64,000 nt of DNA from Catellatospora coxensis (GCF_016862635.1 NZ_BONI01000009.1:1-64000); one strand, 5' to 3'. Counted from the first letter of the stretch, positions 19,601 to 28,271 are shown. Program-made: numbers and translations. Notes: generated from the letters alone by a model not told the origin.

Positions 19601-20272
19601 CGCCGCCAGGCGCCCGTCTGCGCCTGCCTTGAACGCTAGGTTCGTCCCCGATAGCCCATATGCGATCGTCTTGAGCTGGGCAAGGCGAGCCGCTTGTGGG
19701 GTCTTGACCACCAGCACGTGCGTGAAGCTGCTCACCGATGCGTGAACTACCAAGTCCACGTCGGGCCACACGTCGGCGTATGTGGCCGAGTCACCGTCCA
19801 ACGTCGGCTTTGGCAGTTCCTCGGGCCAGGTCAGGGTAAGCATCCGGCCCGTCCGCGAGATGGTCGCCAGCGGCGCTCTGCCACCGCCGGAGAAGCGCAT
19901 CTCCGTCTCAGCCGCCTTCGGGCCTACGGTGCCGTCGTCATGCCGGATGAGTGTGGTGTCGATGGGAACCCATCTGCCGGCGCGCAGTGTTCGGAACGGC
20001 TGCAGGTGTGATTCGCGAGTGAGGGTGCCGTCCGGGTTCGCGTAGGTCACCTGGCGTGCATCGCCCTTCGACTCCACCTCTACCGGTCTGCCTGACGTTC
20101 GCGCGGCCGCCATCGCTTGCGCCTCCGTACGCGGCACGCCTGGTCCCGAACCTGCAGTATCCAACGCCTGTACTTCGCCCCGGTCCTGTGCCGGGGCCGC
20201 CCACAGCGCGGCAGCCACCAGTCCTGCTGCCACCGTGATCGCCACTGCGCGTACCCGCCACCGCTGACTCAT
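16670..20272 (-). CDS. Secreted LamG-domain wall protein
   Basis: A 1200-residue exported protein. ATG 20272 is chosen because GGGGGAGC lies about ten bases upstream and it opens directly into a signal peptide (AITVAAGLVAAALWAAPA). A DNRLRE-like beta domain spans about residues 300-480, followed by Ig-like linkers starting RPPRAPDNLSSNPGG. Two LamG concanavalin-like domains lie near 724-930 (GEWALDDEVGSTVAADAA to DVEVYDRLVQPAEI) and 949-1194 (AYWPMDSSSLLDG to DIDEVRIYTGVIDE). LamG domains bind sugars or proteins. It sits between the FG-GAP and Rhs genes on the same strand with short gaps, so it is probably co-exported and displayed with the Rhs protein. Confidence 0.85.
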   Translation of the reverse strand: MSQRWRVRAVAITVAAGLVAAALWAAPAQDRGEVQALDTAGSGPGVPRTEAQAMAAARTSGRPVEVESKGDARQVTYANPDGTLTRESHLQPFRTLRAGRWVPIDTTLIRHDDGTVGPKAAETEMRFSGGGRAPLATISRTGRMLTLTWPEELPKPTLDGDSATYADVWPDVDLVVHASVSSFTHVLVVKTPQAARLAQLKTIAYGLSGTNLAFKAGADGRLAALDAGGGGTIFEAPAPKMWDSGSPAEAAARGESFDASRTAPESSRRSGLGVIVAGGELRLSPDQRLLTDPSARFPIYIDPHVATHKNTKWAMVDSGYPNEEYYNWDGDTDQRIGLCPRGYSSTCNSSQVKRLLFTMDSPYADDSISILSAEFKVSMASIVVSGTKRNFSLYRTSGFSSATNWSNQPAWSSTNKQQTLDTSTTASCTGNPNVVFNATQAVRTAATDNYSTLTFGIKADNESDELSSKRFCHNAVLSVNYNRPPRAPDNLSSNPGGSCATGSARPIVPTVPVLIAYLSDPDTGDAEPLTATFTVEWTPAGQNKQTKTWTTLSSTSPEFEYNLNASGTGVPDLPENTVVTWKVIASDGTSPSPASPTCEFVLDKSRPAGPDIDSPEYLPGDSVDNGTGMPAAACVQAAAIHDGVGRYGTFTFTAADPDVLSYQYAFDSTLSAGSPSVPASAVGGSASVHWAPASEGPHTLNVRAVDASGPGTISSCSFKVSAGRQPVGEWALDDEVGSTVAADAAVPGNPAAAGSGVSFRAGGAGGPADPAAQLDGSAEGYLATSSTGLLDTGGPFSVSAWVKLDDLTRSQTAVSQDGTGEPGFVLGYEYEAGVGRWTFRIPVTDVDSLGEWQVHSNVAVSTDWVHLAATFDPFKDAITLYVGGAATTVGAARSSWASHGNIQIGRHTAKTGYTGHWNGRIADVEVYDRLVQPAEITKLAAISIKRRAYWPMDSSSLLDGTSQTLRSAAFDPDGEGPIDSTVDDLTVEGADQVLAVIPEDPEELPTEALVGEGHLNFNGSSDYAFTASKLVGQTTSFSISARVRLAAQCANEQVVMSQPGTNVSRFEVRCLATPQGNRWQLVLNDVDQVGSAQTIVTDNTHAPDPSLAKGEHLAVTYNGLTGEVKLYVRGELALSAIATLTTAWNGSDGGIQIGRALTGAGAGLYNRFFSGDIDEVRIYTGVIDETTVAQLSSTTALPDL

Positions 20273-20332
20273 GCCGTTCCGCTCCCCCGTAGACCTGAAA
20301 TCCGTGTGCTGAAACTGCCGTCGCATCGCCAG

Positions 20333-23300
20333 TCACCCGACCTGCGTGCCGAACGCCACCGCACCAGCCGGGATACCAGCTGCGCCCGGCTGCCAACTCT
20401 GTGCCGGGGCAGCCGACCCGGCTGCCAACGCCGACCACGGCAACGCCCACACACCCTGGTTGTGGTAGGGCGACGACACGAACAGCTCTGCCTGTGAGGC
20501 ACCCATGCCATAGCCGAGCAACTCGCGTGGGCCGGACGAACTGGGTAGTTTGCCGGCCGCCCGTTCGACCAGCGTGTCTGACGCTGGCGTGGCTGTGCCC
20601 GCAGCGAACACGTGGATGTTGCCAGCGTCGACAACCTGGCCGCTGATGTCCTCGCCCGGCGCGCCCACCGCGATCAGCAGGGTCTGCCCGGTCGGCGCTA
20701 CGCCCGGATTGGTGTTGACCAGCAGAACCTTCTCTCCGAACAGGTCACCGGCCTCGTTGTCGTCGGCGATGTTAGCCGTGGCCTGGCTGATCGCGGCGAG
20801 TTCGGTCAGGCTGGTGCCGGACATCTTGAACTGTTGCACCAGTCCCACATCGGTTGCGTTCGCAGTAGAGTCGTCTTCCCCTGGAACACCGACTGCGAGG
20901 ATGGAGTCACCGGCGGGCCAGTACGGTGCCATCGCGATCGACTTGCCGAATGTGTCATCGGCCTCCATGGCGTCGGAGATCCCAGAGCTGTCCTGGTCCA
21001 CCGTCCCGGTTCTGGTCGGCAGGTTGCTGGTCAGGGTGTGGCTGTAGACGTTGACCTGACCGGCGAACTGTGTGTTCGCGTTCTTGCCCTCGCCCGGAGC
21101 CGAGGCTGCGAGGTGGTACGGGGTTGCCGCGACCGCGTACCCGAACCTGTCGTCGGTCTCGGCAGTGCCACCACCGCCGTTGCTCTGGTCGAACGCGACC
21201 TTCACCGAGCCACGGAAGTAGTACACGACGCCGGCGTCGGCATGGCCGCTGACGTCTTCGCCAGGTGCGCCTACCACCAGGAACGGCTGCCCAGCCGGGG
21301 TCTGGCCTGCGGTCAGGGAGAAGCCGAAGTTGTCGGAGGCGGCCTTCGCGCCTGGCACGCCGTTGGCGCCCTGCTCGTACAGCATCGGCGGAGCGCTGCT
21401 GCTCCTGTTCAAACCCGAAGGGGAGCCGAACAGCAGCTGTACCTCACCGGTGTCCACGGTCGAGCCGCTGTCCTCGAACGGCGTACCGACCGCCACGTCG
21501 GCGCAGCCGTCCTTGTTCGCGTCGAAGATCGCGAGCGCATGTCCGAACCGGTCGTCGGGCTCCGAGTCGCCGACAACCTCGGCGTCGTCCTGGGTGATCG
21601 CTCGGGTGGCTCCATCGGAGCCGTTGATGATTCGAACCAGTCCTGCGTTGGCGTCGCCGTTGACAGTCGCCTGCGGGTCAGCGATCAGTACATCGCGGAC
21701 CCCGTCACCGTTGAAGTCCCCGTCCACACCGTTGGCGCAGCCGGGCACGGGCGGTGGCAGGATCATCACCTGGAACTCGCAGAAGGAGGACCAGTTGCTG
21801 TCGAGGCTGCCGTCGTTGCCGCGGGTCCGCCACTGGTAGATGCCGCCCTCGGTGAACGCGCCGGAGGGCACTGTGCTGGAGAATGTCGTCCCGGGCGCCG
21901 CGGTGCCGGTGATCGCTGACCCGATCTTGGCGCCGCCGCCGACAGCCCACCATTCGAACTCGGCCTTCACCACAGCGCCTGCGTCGACGTCGGAGATCAC
22001 CGCCGACAGTTGCGGCGTCAGCGTGTTGATCACCGGCCGGGCCGAGCCGGTAACACACGCGGTGGCAGGACTGGTCGACAGGGTCCCGACCGTCGGGTAA
22101 GAGTTGTAGGTGACCGTCGCTACCGGCGCGAAATCCAGATAGGAGGCGTGGTTGGCGCGCACCTGCTTCCAGTAGGTCACGTCGGTTTCCGATGCTGCCT
22201 TGATCCCCATGTCCGCGCTCGTGTCTCCGGCAGCGGCGGCGGTCCGGAAGAAGTTTGTGGCGTCCACCGACACCCATCCGTCGCCGCAGGAGGTGCTAAA
22301 GCCCGTGGTCTCCGTCGAGCTGCTCTGGTTGGTGATCCAGGCAGGTTGGTTGCCCCATAGGACCCCGTTGGGGATCGAACCGGTGGTCCACACCTGCCAC
22401 TCTCGGGGCGAGCATGTTCCCGAGTAGTAGTTGAACAACTTCAGCGACGCTGACGTGATCGACGTGCCTACCAAGACAGTGCTATCCCAGCGGATGAACG
22501 CCCGTGCGGTTCCGTTAGAGGCATGCCCGAAATGCAAGTCGTTGTTGCCACCCTTATGGGTGGTCTCGCCTTCTTTGGCGTAGATGTCATAGGAGTTGGT
22601 GAGAGCGTTGATCACGGGGTCGATCACCAAAGGCCACGACGCTGCGGCATCGGTCATCCACGCCACATCCGGCGTCAGTCGCAGCTCAAGACCCGGCTCG
22701 GCCTGCGACGTTCGCCTGCCCTGCACGAGCGCCGAAGCCTGCGTGTCAACCGCCCGCACCCGTGCCGGCTCGTTGGTCGGCGTGAGCGCTGCGTCCCACA
22801 TCTCCGGTGCTGGCACCTCGGCCACCCCACGCCCGGAGCCGTCGACGATCGTCATGTTGCCGTGTTGGTCACGCTCAATCGCCGCCGCATTCTTGCCCGT
22901 GACCGGGAACACGATCTCACGCACCTGATCCACCGCGGCGCGGCTCTTCACGATCAGAAAGGTCTCCACGCCTGTCCCGGTCGCCTCCACCACCAGATCG
23001 ACCCCAGGCCGAGCATCGACGTAGGTCGCCTTGTTGGACTGCAGCACCGGCTCGGGCAACGCACCGTCCCAGACCACTGACAAGCGGTCTTCACCCGTAC
23101 CGAATACAGCAAGCTCGTGAGACCCCACCGAGGTCGCGCCCGCAAGCCGGACGTCGTACGGGTCAGCCACCGTCCGGACCGAACCATCAGCAGGGTCCTT
23201 GACCAGTGTCAGGTCCATAGGCACCCAGCCGGCGTCTCGCCTGACACGTACGGGGCCAGAGCTCAGCGTCGCCTCGAAGCCGCCCTCAGGCAGCGCCCAG

Positions 23301-23566
23301 ACTTCGGTCGTCTCTGAGGTCAGCTCATCGACCTGCACCCGATGTCCAGACATACGAGCCGCTGCTGCCGCATTGGCATGTGCCCTCGCCATCAGATCAC
23401 CCGGATCACCAGCGACGGCCTCGACCATCGGCTGTGCGGATGGCTCAACGCGCTCTTGCGCCGATGCAGGCACGACCAGCAAGCCGACCGTCGTCACGAC
23501 GGTCGCGAATAAGGCACCAAACGACCGACCAACCCTGCGTCGTTCAGCTAAGAGCAGACCCCGCAT
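20333..23566 (-). CDS. Secreted DNRLRE and FG-GAP repeat protein
   Basis: A 1077-residue exported protein. The start at ATG 23566 has GGAGG seven bases upstream; longer frames have none. A signal peptide (ALFATVVTTVGLLVVPASAQ) is followed by a domain shared with the LamG protein (ATYVDARPGVDLVVEATGTG). A DNRLRE beta domain covers about residues 320-495 (YAKEGETTHKGGNNDLHFG). Residues 614 to the end carry several FG-GAP units of the integrin-alpha type, with calcium-binding repeats such as DFNGDGVRDVLIADP and DANKDGCADVAVGTPFEDS. These fold as a beta-propeller. It is the promoter-proximal gene of the Rhs operon; adhesion or anchoring is the likely role. Confidence 0.87.
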   Translation of the reverse strand: MRGLLLAERRRVGRSFGALFATVVTTVGLLVVPASAQERVEPSAQPMVEAVAGDPGDLMARAHANAAAAARMSGHRVQVDELTSETTEVWALPEGGFEATLSSGPVRVRRDAGWVPMDLTLVKDPADGSVRTVADPYDVRLAGATSVGSHELAVFGTGEDRLSVVWDGALPEPVLQSNKATYVDARPGVDLVVEATGTGVETFLIVKSRAAVDQVREIVFPVTGKNAAAIERDQHGNMTIVDGSGRGVAEVPAPEMWDAALTPTNEPARVRAVDTQASALVQGRRTSQAEPGLELRLTPDVAWMTDAAASWPLVIDPVINALTNSYDIYAKEGETTHKGGNNDLHFGHASNGTARAFIRWDSTVLVGTSITSASLKLFNYYSGTCSPREWQVWTTGSIPNGVLWGNQPAWITNQSSSTETTGFSTSCGDGWVSVDATNFFRTAAAAGDTSADMGIKAASETDVTYWKQVRANHASYLDFAPVATVTYNSYPTVGTLSTSPATACVTGSARPVINTLTPQLSAVISDVDAGAVVKAEFEWWAVGGGAKIGSAITGTAAPGTTFSSTVPSGAFTEGGIYQWRTRGNDGSLDSNWSSFCEFQVMILPPPVPGCANGVDGDFNGDGVRDVLIADPQATVNGDANAGLVRIINGSDGATRAITQDDAEVVGDSEPDDRFGHALAIFDANKDGCADVAVGTPFEDSGSTVDTGEVQLLFGSPSGLNRSSSAPPMLYEQGANGVPGAKAASDNFGFSLTAGQTPAGQPFLVVGAPGEDVSGHADAGVVYYFRGSVKVAFDQSNGGGGTAETDDRFGYAVAATPYHLAASAPGEGKNANTQFAGQVNVYSHTLTSNLPTRTGTVDQDSSGISDAMEADDTFGKSIAMAPYWPAGDSILAVGVPGEDDSTANATDVGLVQQFKMSGTSLTELAAISQATANIADDNEAGDLFGEKVLLVNTNPGVAPTGQTLLIAVGAPGEDISGQVVDAGNIHVFAAGTATPASDTLVERAAGKLPSSSGPRELLGYGMGASQAELFVSSPYHNQGVWALPWSALAAGSAAPAQSWQPGAAGIPAGAVAFGTQVG

Positions 23567-23888
23567 GACCAACCTCCAAGAACGCTTGGAGCGGCACGCT
23601 ATGCCAAAGAGCCAGTGACGCGCTGCCCTTACGATTTCCACCAATCCGGACACGAGCGGATGAAGATTCTCGCGGCCATCGACGATCGCCACACTTCGGC
23701 CACGGAAAATCACCGTGCGTAGTCGTCTCAGCGGTCACTCATTGCAACAACCCACCACCCCGTGACTTGCGTCACACGTACCTTGAGGTCGGTTACTGAA
23801 CCTTGGAACGGGTCGCCGCAATCACAGAGCCATGCACCGATCAATACATCTGGGGGCGCCGCACGACGCGAGCCTGGGAGCGCACGCC
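23567..23888 (-). promoter_or_regulatory. Upstream region of the FG-GAP/LamG/Rhs operon
   Basis: This stretch precedes the first gene of the operon and must hold its promoter. A small inverted repeat TGAC-TTGC-GTCA lies near 23762-23773, and ACCTTG occurs twice (near 23780 and 23802). I could not fix -10 and -35 boxes. No gene is seen in it. Confidence 0.35.
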
Positions 23889-24183
23889 ATGCGGCGCGTG
23901 CGGCCGCGCTCCGAGCTGGAGCGGGCCGCGCCCGGCGGGCGGTTGTTGCTGGAGTACCAGCCCATGGTCCGGCTTGCCGACTCCGCCGCCGTCGGGTTCG
24001 ACGCACTGACGCGCTGCAACCACCCCGCCCGGGGCCGGCTCGGGCCTGCGGAGTTCATCGACATCGCCGAGGAATCCGACACCATCTCACGATCTCTACC
24101 TGCGCCGCATACTTTTGGACGTCGTCAAACTCGACCGCGCGTTCACGTCCACGCTCACCACCTCCACACGCCGCATGCGTTGA
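23889..24183 (+). pseudogene. EAL-domain (c-di-GMP phosphodiesterase) remnant
   Basis: One frame from 23889 gives the start of an EAL domain: LLLEYQPMVRLADSAAVGFDALTRCNHPARGRLGPAEFIDIAEESDTI. The canonical E-A-L here reads DAL. At about 24090 this frame loses similarity, and the neighbouring frame supplies YLRRILLDVVKLDRAF, the later substrate and metal-binding segment of an EAL domain, then a stop at 24181. About 100 residues in between, including key catalytic residues, are missing and the frame is shifted. The gene is therefore dead. No GGDEF part is present nearby. Confidence 0.7.
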
Positions 24184-24316
24184 CGGCCGTGCGGCAGGCC
24201 CACCGGAGCGAGGTGTGCGCACCAGGCAGGTGCGCGCTACCGGTACCACTCACGCTCCGGTAACACGCTGCGTGATCGAATCACCGGCGGAAGTCGGCGA
24301 TGAACGAGGATGCACG
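24184..24316. other. Gap between EAL remnant and VanJ-like gene
   Basis: The gap contains only the promoter and leader of the following gene, with GAGGA seven bases before its ATG. Nothing else was recognised. Confidence 0.35.
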
Positions 24317-25366
24317 ATGACGCAGGTGGACACGACGGAGACCGCAGCAGGGACCTGGCGCGCTAAGGCCCGCGGAGCGATACACGCCGCGTCCCGGCCC
24401 GGGTTCTGGAGGCGGGGCCCGGTGCTCGCCGCGCTGGCCCTGCTGCTGGGCGTGCTCTTGCTGCTGCACGACCTGGTCCCGAACCGGATCGGGAACCTGG
24501 GCAGCCTGGTGGAGACATTCCTGCCGTGGCTCGGCCTGGGCATCCCGGTGCTGCTGGCCGGGGCGCTGTGGCGCCGCTCCCCCGCCACGGTGGCCGCGCT
24601 GCTGCTGCCGTCCGTGGTGTGGCTGAACCTGTTCGGCGGGCTGCTCGGCGACAAGTCCCGGCCGGGCGGCGACCTCATGGTGGTGCAGCACAACGTCGGC
24701 GCGGAGAACGCCGACCCGGCCGGCACCGCCCGTGACCTGGCCGCCTCCGGGGCGGATGTGCTGGCCCTGGTGGAGCTGACCGAGCAGGACCGGGGCACGT
24801 ACGAGCAAGGGCTGGCCGCGGCGTACCCCCACCACACGGTGCTGGGCACGGTCGGGTTGTGGAGCAGGCTGCCGCTGTCGGACAGCCGGCCGATCGACAC
24901 CGGGATGGACGTCGGGCCGCTCGGGGACGCCAAGACGGCCGAGGAGAAACTGGTCTACAACCGCGCGCTACGCGCCACGGTGGCCACCGGCAAGGGTCCC
25001 CTGGCGGTGTACGTGGCCCACCTGGGGTCCGCCCGGGTCAATCCCCGGGGCGGCTTCTCGACCGGCGACCGGGACCGCAACGCCCAGGCGCTCGCCGAGG
25101 CCGTCGCCGCCGAGCGCAACGAGCGGGTGGTGCTGCTCGGCGACCTGAACGGCACGGTCGACGACCGCGCGCTGGCCGGCCTCACCTCGCGACTGCGCTC
25201 GGCCCAGGTCACGGCCGGGGACGGCTTCGGCTTCAGCTGGCCGGCCGCGTTCCCGGTGGTGCGGATCGACCAGATCCTGACCAGGGGCGTACAGCCGCAA
25301 AGCTCGTGGGTGCTGCCCGCCACCGGCAGCGACCACCTGCCGGTGGCGGCCCGACTCGGCTGGTGA
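24317..25366 (+). CDS. VanJ-like membrane endonuclease/exonuclease/phosphatase-family protein
   Basis: A 349-residue protein. ATG 24317 follows GAGGA by seven bases. Three hydrophobic segments (VLAALALLLGVLLLLHDLV, TFLPWLGLGIPVLLAGAL, ATVAALLLPSVVWLNLFGGLL) lead into an endonuclease/exonuclease/phosphatase fold: VVQHNVGAEN (metal site), LALVELTEQD, VYVAHLGSA, LLGDLNGTVDD and the terminal GSDHLPVAARL with the catalytic Asp-His. The layout matches VanJ of Streptomyces coelicolor, a membrane enzyme that confers teicoplanin resistance, probably by acting on undecaprenyl-linked intermediates. The family also has members of unknown substrate, so resistance is an inference. Confidence 0.82.
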   Translation: MTQVDTTETAAGTWRAKARGAIHAASRPGFWRRGPVLAALALLLGVLLLLHDLVPNRIGNLGSLVETFLPWLGLGIPVLLAGALWRRSPATVAALLLPSVVWLNLFGGLLGDKSRPGGDLMVVQHNVGAENADPAGTARDLAASGADVLALVELTEQDRGTYEQGLAAAYPHHTVLGTVGLWSRLPLSDSRPIDTGMDVGPLGDAKTAEEKLVYNRALRATVATGKGPLAVYVAHLGSARVNPRGGFSTGDRDRNAQALAEAVAAERNERVVLLGDLNGTVDDRALAGLTSRLRSAQVTAGDGFGFSWPAAFPVVRIDQILTRGVQPQSSWVLPATGSDHLPVAARLGW

Positions 25367-25406
25367 GCAACGCGCGGCGAGCGGCGATCACGGCCTGGCC
25401 GAACGG

Positions 25407-25487
25407 ATGACTATAACGTCATACTTCGATACCCTTCTCTTTCTAGATGCTTTCTTTCCTATTACGAAAGCGTTCTGAGGAGGAGCG
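25407..25487 (+). promoter_or_regulatory. Promoter/operator region of the GH43 gene
   Basis: The stretch is unusually AT-rich for this genome. It contains the inverted repeat ATGAC-TATAAC-GTCAT (25407-25422), then GCTTTC and GAAAGC (25449-25454 and 25466-25471). The second arm runs into GAAAGCGTTC, an imperfect palindrome like LacI-family operators of actinobacterial sugar genes. GAGGAGGAG gives a strong ribosome site before ATG 25488. Repression by a LacI-type sugar regulator is an inference; no such gene is in the window. Confidence 0.45.
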
Positions 25488-26831
25488 ATGCCCCGCACCC
25501 GATCCCCCGTCGTCTCCGCGTGCCTCGCGCTCGCGTCGATCGCCGCCACCCTCGTCGGCGTCCAGCTCGTCACCGCCGCGCCCGCCGCGGCCGCCACCAC
25601 CGCACCCCAGCTGGTCGTCAACGGCGACTTCCCCGACCCCGACGTCACCCGCTTCGACGGCGTCTACTACGCCTACTCGACCAACAACGGCTTCGGCAAC
25701 GTCCCGGTCGCTTCGGCGACCTCGCTGACCGGGCCGTGGACCCGCCGCGGCAACGCGCTGCCGAGCCTCGGCGCGTGGGCCAGCGGCGGCCTGACCTGGG
25801 CGCCCGAGGTGACCCGCCGGGCCGACGGCCGGTACCTGCTCTACTACACGGCCCGCAGCACGGCCGTGGGCCGGCAGTGCATCGGCGCGGCGCTGGCGAC
25901 CTCCCCGATCGGGCCGTTCACCCCGGTCGGCACCCAGCCGCTGGTCTGCAACGGCGGCGAGGGCGGCGACATCGACGCGTCGAGTTTCGTCGACAGCACC
26001 GGCGCGCGCTACCTGCTGTACAAGGACGACGGCAACGCCATCGGCCAGCCGACCAGCCTGTGGCTGCAGGGCGTCGCCGCCGACGGGCTCACCTTCCAGG
26101 GCGGGCGCGTCGAGCTGCTACGCAGCGGGCGGCCGGAGGAGAACGGCGTCATCGAGGCCCCGGTGCTGACCAAGGTCGGCGCGCAGTACGTGCTGTTCTA
26201 CTCGCTGGGCAGCTACGGCGGCGACGCCTACCAGACCAGCTACGCGACCTCGGCGTCGCTGACCGGGCCGTACACGAAGGCGTACCGGTCGCTGCTCACC
26301 ACCGACAGCGTCAACGGCGCGGTCCGCGGGCCCGGCGGCGCGGACGTGGTCCGCGACCCCGCCGGTGACCACCTCGTCTTCCACGGCTGGATCAACAACT
26401 ACAGCGCCCGGGGCATGTACGTGGCGGCGCTCGGCTGGTCCGGCGGCTTCCCCGTGGTCCGGGGCAGCCGGGTGCGCACCGAGGCCGAGCGTGGCACTCT
26501 GAACCGCTGCTCGATCCGGAGCACCACCACCGCCTCGCAGGGCCAGGCCGTCGCGTACATCGACTACGCCGACAGCTGGGTGCAGCTGAGCGTCTTCGCA
26601 CCCCGGGCCGGGGCCTACACGGTGTACGTCGCGTACGCGGCGGGCTTCGGCGACGCCCAGCACACGCTGACCGTCAACGGCGGCTCCCCCACCACCGTCA
26701 ACTACCCGAACACCGGCTGGGAGACCTGGCGGCAGGTCCCCGTCAACGTCACCCTGGCGGCGGGCACGAACACGGTGCGGCTGACCTTCCTGTCGCGCTG
26801 GGCCGAACTGGACTACTTCGAGGTGGCCTGA
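25488..26831 (+). CDS. Secreted GH43 glycosidase with C-terminal carbohydrate-binding module
   Basis: A 447-residue exported enzyme. The signal peptide ends near residue 36 (APAAAAT). The five-bladed GH43 propeller covers about residues 38-325, with NGDFPDPDV (general base, probably Asp50), DIDASSFVD (pKa-modulating Asp) and ENGVIEAPVL (catalytic acid Glu). Residues 325-447 form a CBM6/CBM35-like beta module (TEAERGTLN, WVQLSVFAPRAGAYTVYVAYA, WAELDYFEV). Family 43 mainly removes arabinose or xylose from plant hemicellulose or cuts arabinan, so this should act on plant polysaccharide outside the cell. The exact substrate cannot be read from the sequence. Confidence 0.85.
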   Translation: MPRTRSPVVSACLALASIAATLVGVQLVTAAPAAAATTAPQLVVNGDFPDPDVTRFDGVYYAYSTNNGFGNVPVASATSLTGPWTRRGNALPSLGAWASGGLTWAPEVTRRADGRYLLYYTARSTAVGRQCIGAALATSPIGPFTPVGTQPLVCNGGEGGDIDASSFVDSTGARYLLYKDDGNAIGQPTSLWLQGVAADGLTFQGGRVELLRSGRPEENGVIEAPVLTKVGAQYVLFYSLGSYGGDAYQTSYATSASLTGPYTKAYRSLLTTDSVNGAVRGPGGADVVRDPAGDHLVFHGWINNYSARGMYVAALGWSGGFPVVRGSRVRTEAERGTLNRCSIRSTTTASQGQAVAYIDYADSWVQLSVFAPRAGAYTVYVAYAAGFGDAQHTLTVNGGSPTTVNYPNTGWETWRQVPVNVTLAAGTNTVRLTFLSRWAELDYFEVA

Positions 26832-26835
26832 CCAC

Positions 26836-26870
26836 GGTCGAGGCCCGGCGCAGGTCGCCGGGCCTCGACC
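26836..26870. terminator. Bidirectional hairpin between GH43 and M1 peptidase genes
   Basis: A perfect 15-base stem (arms 26836-26850 and 26856-26870, beginning GGTCGAGGCCCGG) with a five-base loop lies between two convergent genes, six bases from one stop and seven from the other. It can serve both. Confidence 0.75.
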
Positions 26871-26876
26871 GGGCCG

Positions 26877-28271
26877 TCAGGACGACGGGCGGCCGGTGGT
26901 GTACAGCCACTGGTCGAAGAAGCCGTCCAGTTCCCGGTTCGCGGCCTGCTCGGCCAGGGCGATGAAGTCGGCGGTCTTGGCGTTGCCGTCCTTGTGCTGC
27001 TCGGTCCAGGTGCGCAGGATGCCGAAGAACGTCTCGTTGCCGACGAGGCGGCGCAGCGCGTGCAGGGTCATGCCGCCGCGCTCGTAGACGCTGTCGGAGA
27101 AGATCTCCTCGCGGCCCGGGTCGCCGGGCGGGATCTTCCACAGGTCCGACTTCGCGTCGGCGTACCGCTTGTCGTACTGCTGCTGCACGGTCGGGCCGCC
27201 GTCGTGCTCCAGCCACATCCACTCGGCGTAGGTGGCGAAGCCCTCGTTGAGCCAGATGTCGCGCCAGGTGTCGACCGAGACGCTGTCGCCGAACCACTGG
27301 TGTGCCAGCTCGTGCGCGAGGATGCCGGTGTCGGGGCCGTCGGCCCAGGTCTCGGCCGTGTACACCGGGCGCGTCTGGCTCTCCATCTCGTCCTCGACGC
27401 GGCGTTCGGCGACCACGATCCCGCCGTAGGCGTCGAACGGGTACGGCCCGGCGATCGTCTCCAGGAAGTCGGCGACCTCCGGGGTCCGGGCCAGGTTGCG
27501 GTCGGCCTCCCCCACCGGGACCTTCTCCGCGATCGCGGTGATCACCGGCTTGCCCTTGTGCTCGCCCTGCGCCAGCCGGAACTTGCCGACCGCCATCAGC
27601 GCCAGGTACGACGCCATGGGCGAGGTGACCTCCCAGCGCCAGGTGCTCCAGCCGGCGTCCTCGGTGCGCCCGCGCAGCAGCCCGTTGCTGATCCCGCTGT
27701 AGCCGGGCGGCACGGTCAGCTCGATGTCGTACAGCGCCTTGTCGCGCGGATGGTCGTTGACCGGGAACCAGGCCGCCGCCGACTGCGGCTCCCCGACGGC
27801 CACCGCGCCGCGCCGGCTGGTGAAGAAGCCGTTGTTCTCGGCGTCGCCCTCCGGGGTGTCGGCGGGACGGCCGCCGTAGACGACCTCGGTGGTGAACACC
27901 GCCCCGGAGGCGACCGGCGCGGCCGGGGTGATCACCAGCTCGTCGCCGACCCGCGAAGACTCGGCAGCCGTGCCGTCGACGGTGACCTTGCTGACCGTCA
28001 GCCCGTACAGGTCCAGGTGGAACCGGTCGAGGGGCTGGGTCGACTTCGCGCGCACCGTCGTGGTCCCGTCCAGCCGCCCGGTGGCCGGATCGAACTTGAC
28101 CTTCAACTGGTACCGCTCGACGTCGTAGCCGCTGTTGCCGTAGGTCGGGAAGTAGGGGTCCCCGATGCCGGCCAGGCCGACCTGCCCGGTCAGGCTCGGC
28201 GGGAGGAGGCTGCAGCCGGCCAGCAGCGACGATGTGGCGACCACCATGCACACGATTCGGGCTTTTCGCAT
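26877..28271 (-). CDS. M1-family zinc metallopeptidase, lipoprotein
   Basis: A 464-residue protein with a lipoprotein signal (SLLAGC, lipidated Cys20), so it should be anchored outside the membrane. Residues 45-230 form the M1 N-terminal beta saddle. HELAHQWFGD gives zinc ligands His320 and His324 with catalytic Glu321, and Glu343 in LNEGFATY is the third ligand. The usual GAMEN substrate motif is replaced by VEDEMESQTRPVY, close to the GxMEN form. At 464 residues it lacks the long C-terminal helical domain of aminopeptidase N, as is common for actinobacterial secreted M1 enzymes. It faces the GH43 gene across a shared terminator. Confidence 0.9.
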   Translation of the reverse strand: MRKARIVCMVVATSSLLAGCSLLPPSLTGQVGLAGIGDPYFPTYGNSGYDVERYQLKVKFDPATGRLDGTTTVRAKSTQPLDRFHLDLYGLTVSKVTVDGTAAESSRVGDELVITPAAPVASGAVFTTEVVYGGRPADTPEGDAENNGFFTSRRGAVAVGEPQSAAAWFPVNDHPRDKALYDIELTVPPGYSGISNGLLRGRTEDAGWSTWRWEVTSPMASYLALMAVGKFRLAQGEHKGKPVITAIAEKVPVGEADRNLARTPEVADFLETIAGPYPFDAYGGIVVAERRVEDEMESQTRPVYTAETWADGPDTGILAHELAHQWFGDSVSVDTWRDIWLNEGFATYAEWMWLEHDGGPTVQQQYDKRYADAKSDLWKIPPGDPGREEIFSDSVYERGGMTLHALRRLVGNETFFGILRTWTEQHKDGNAKTADFIALAEQAANRELDGFFDQWLYTTGRPSS

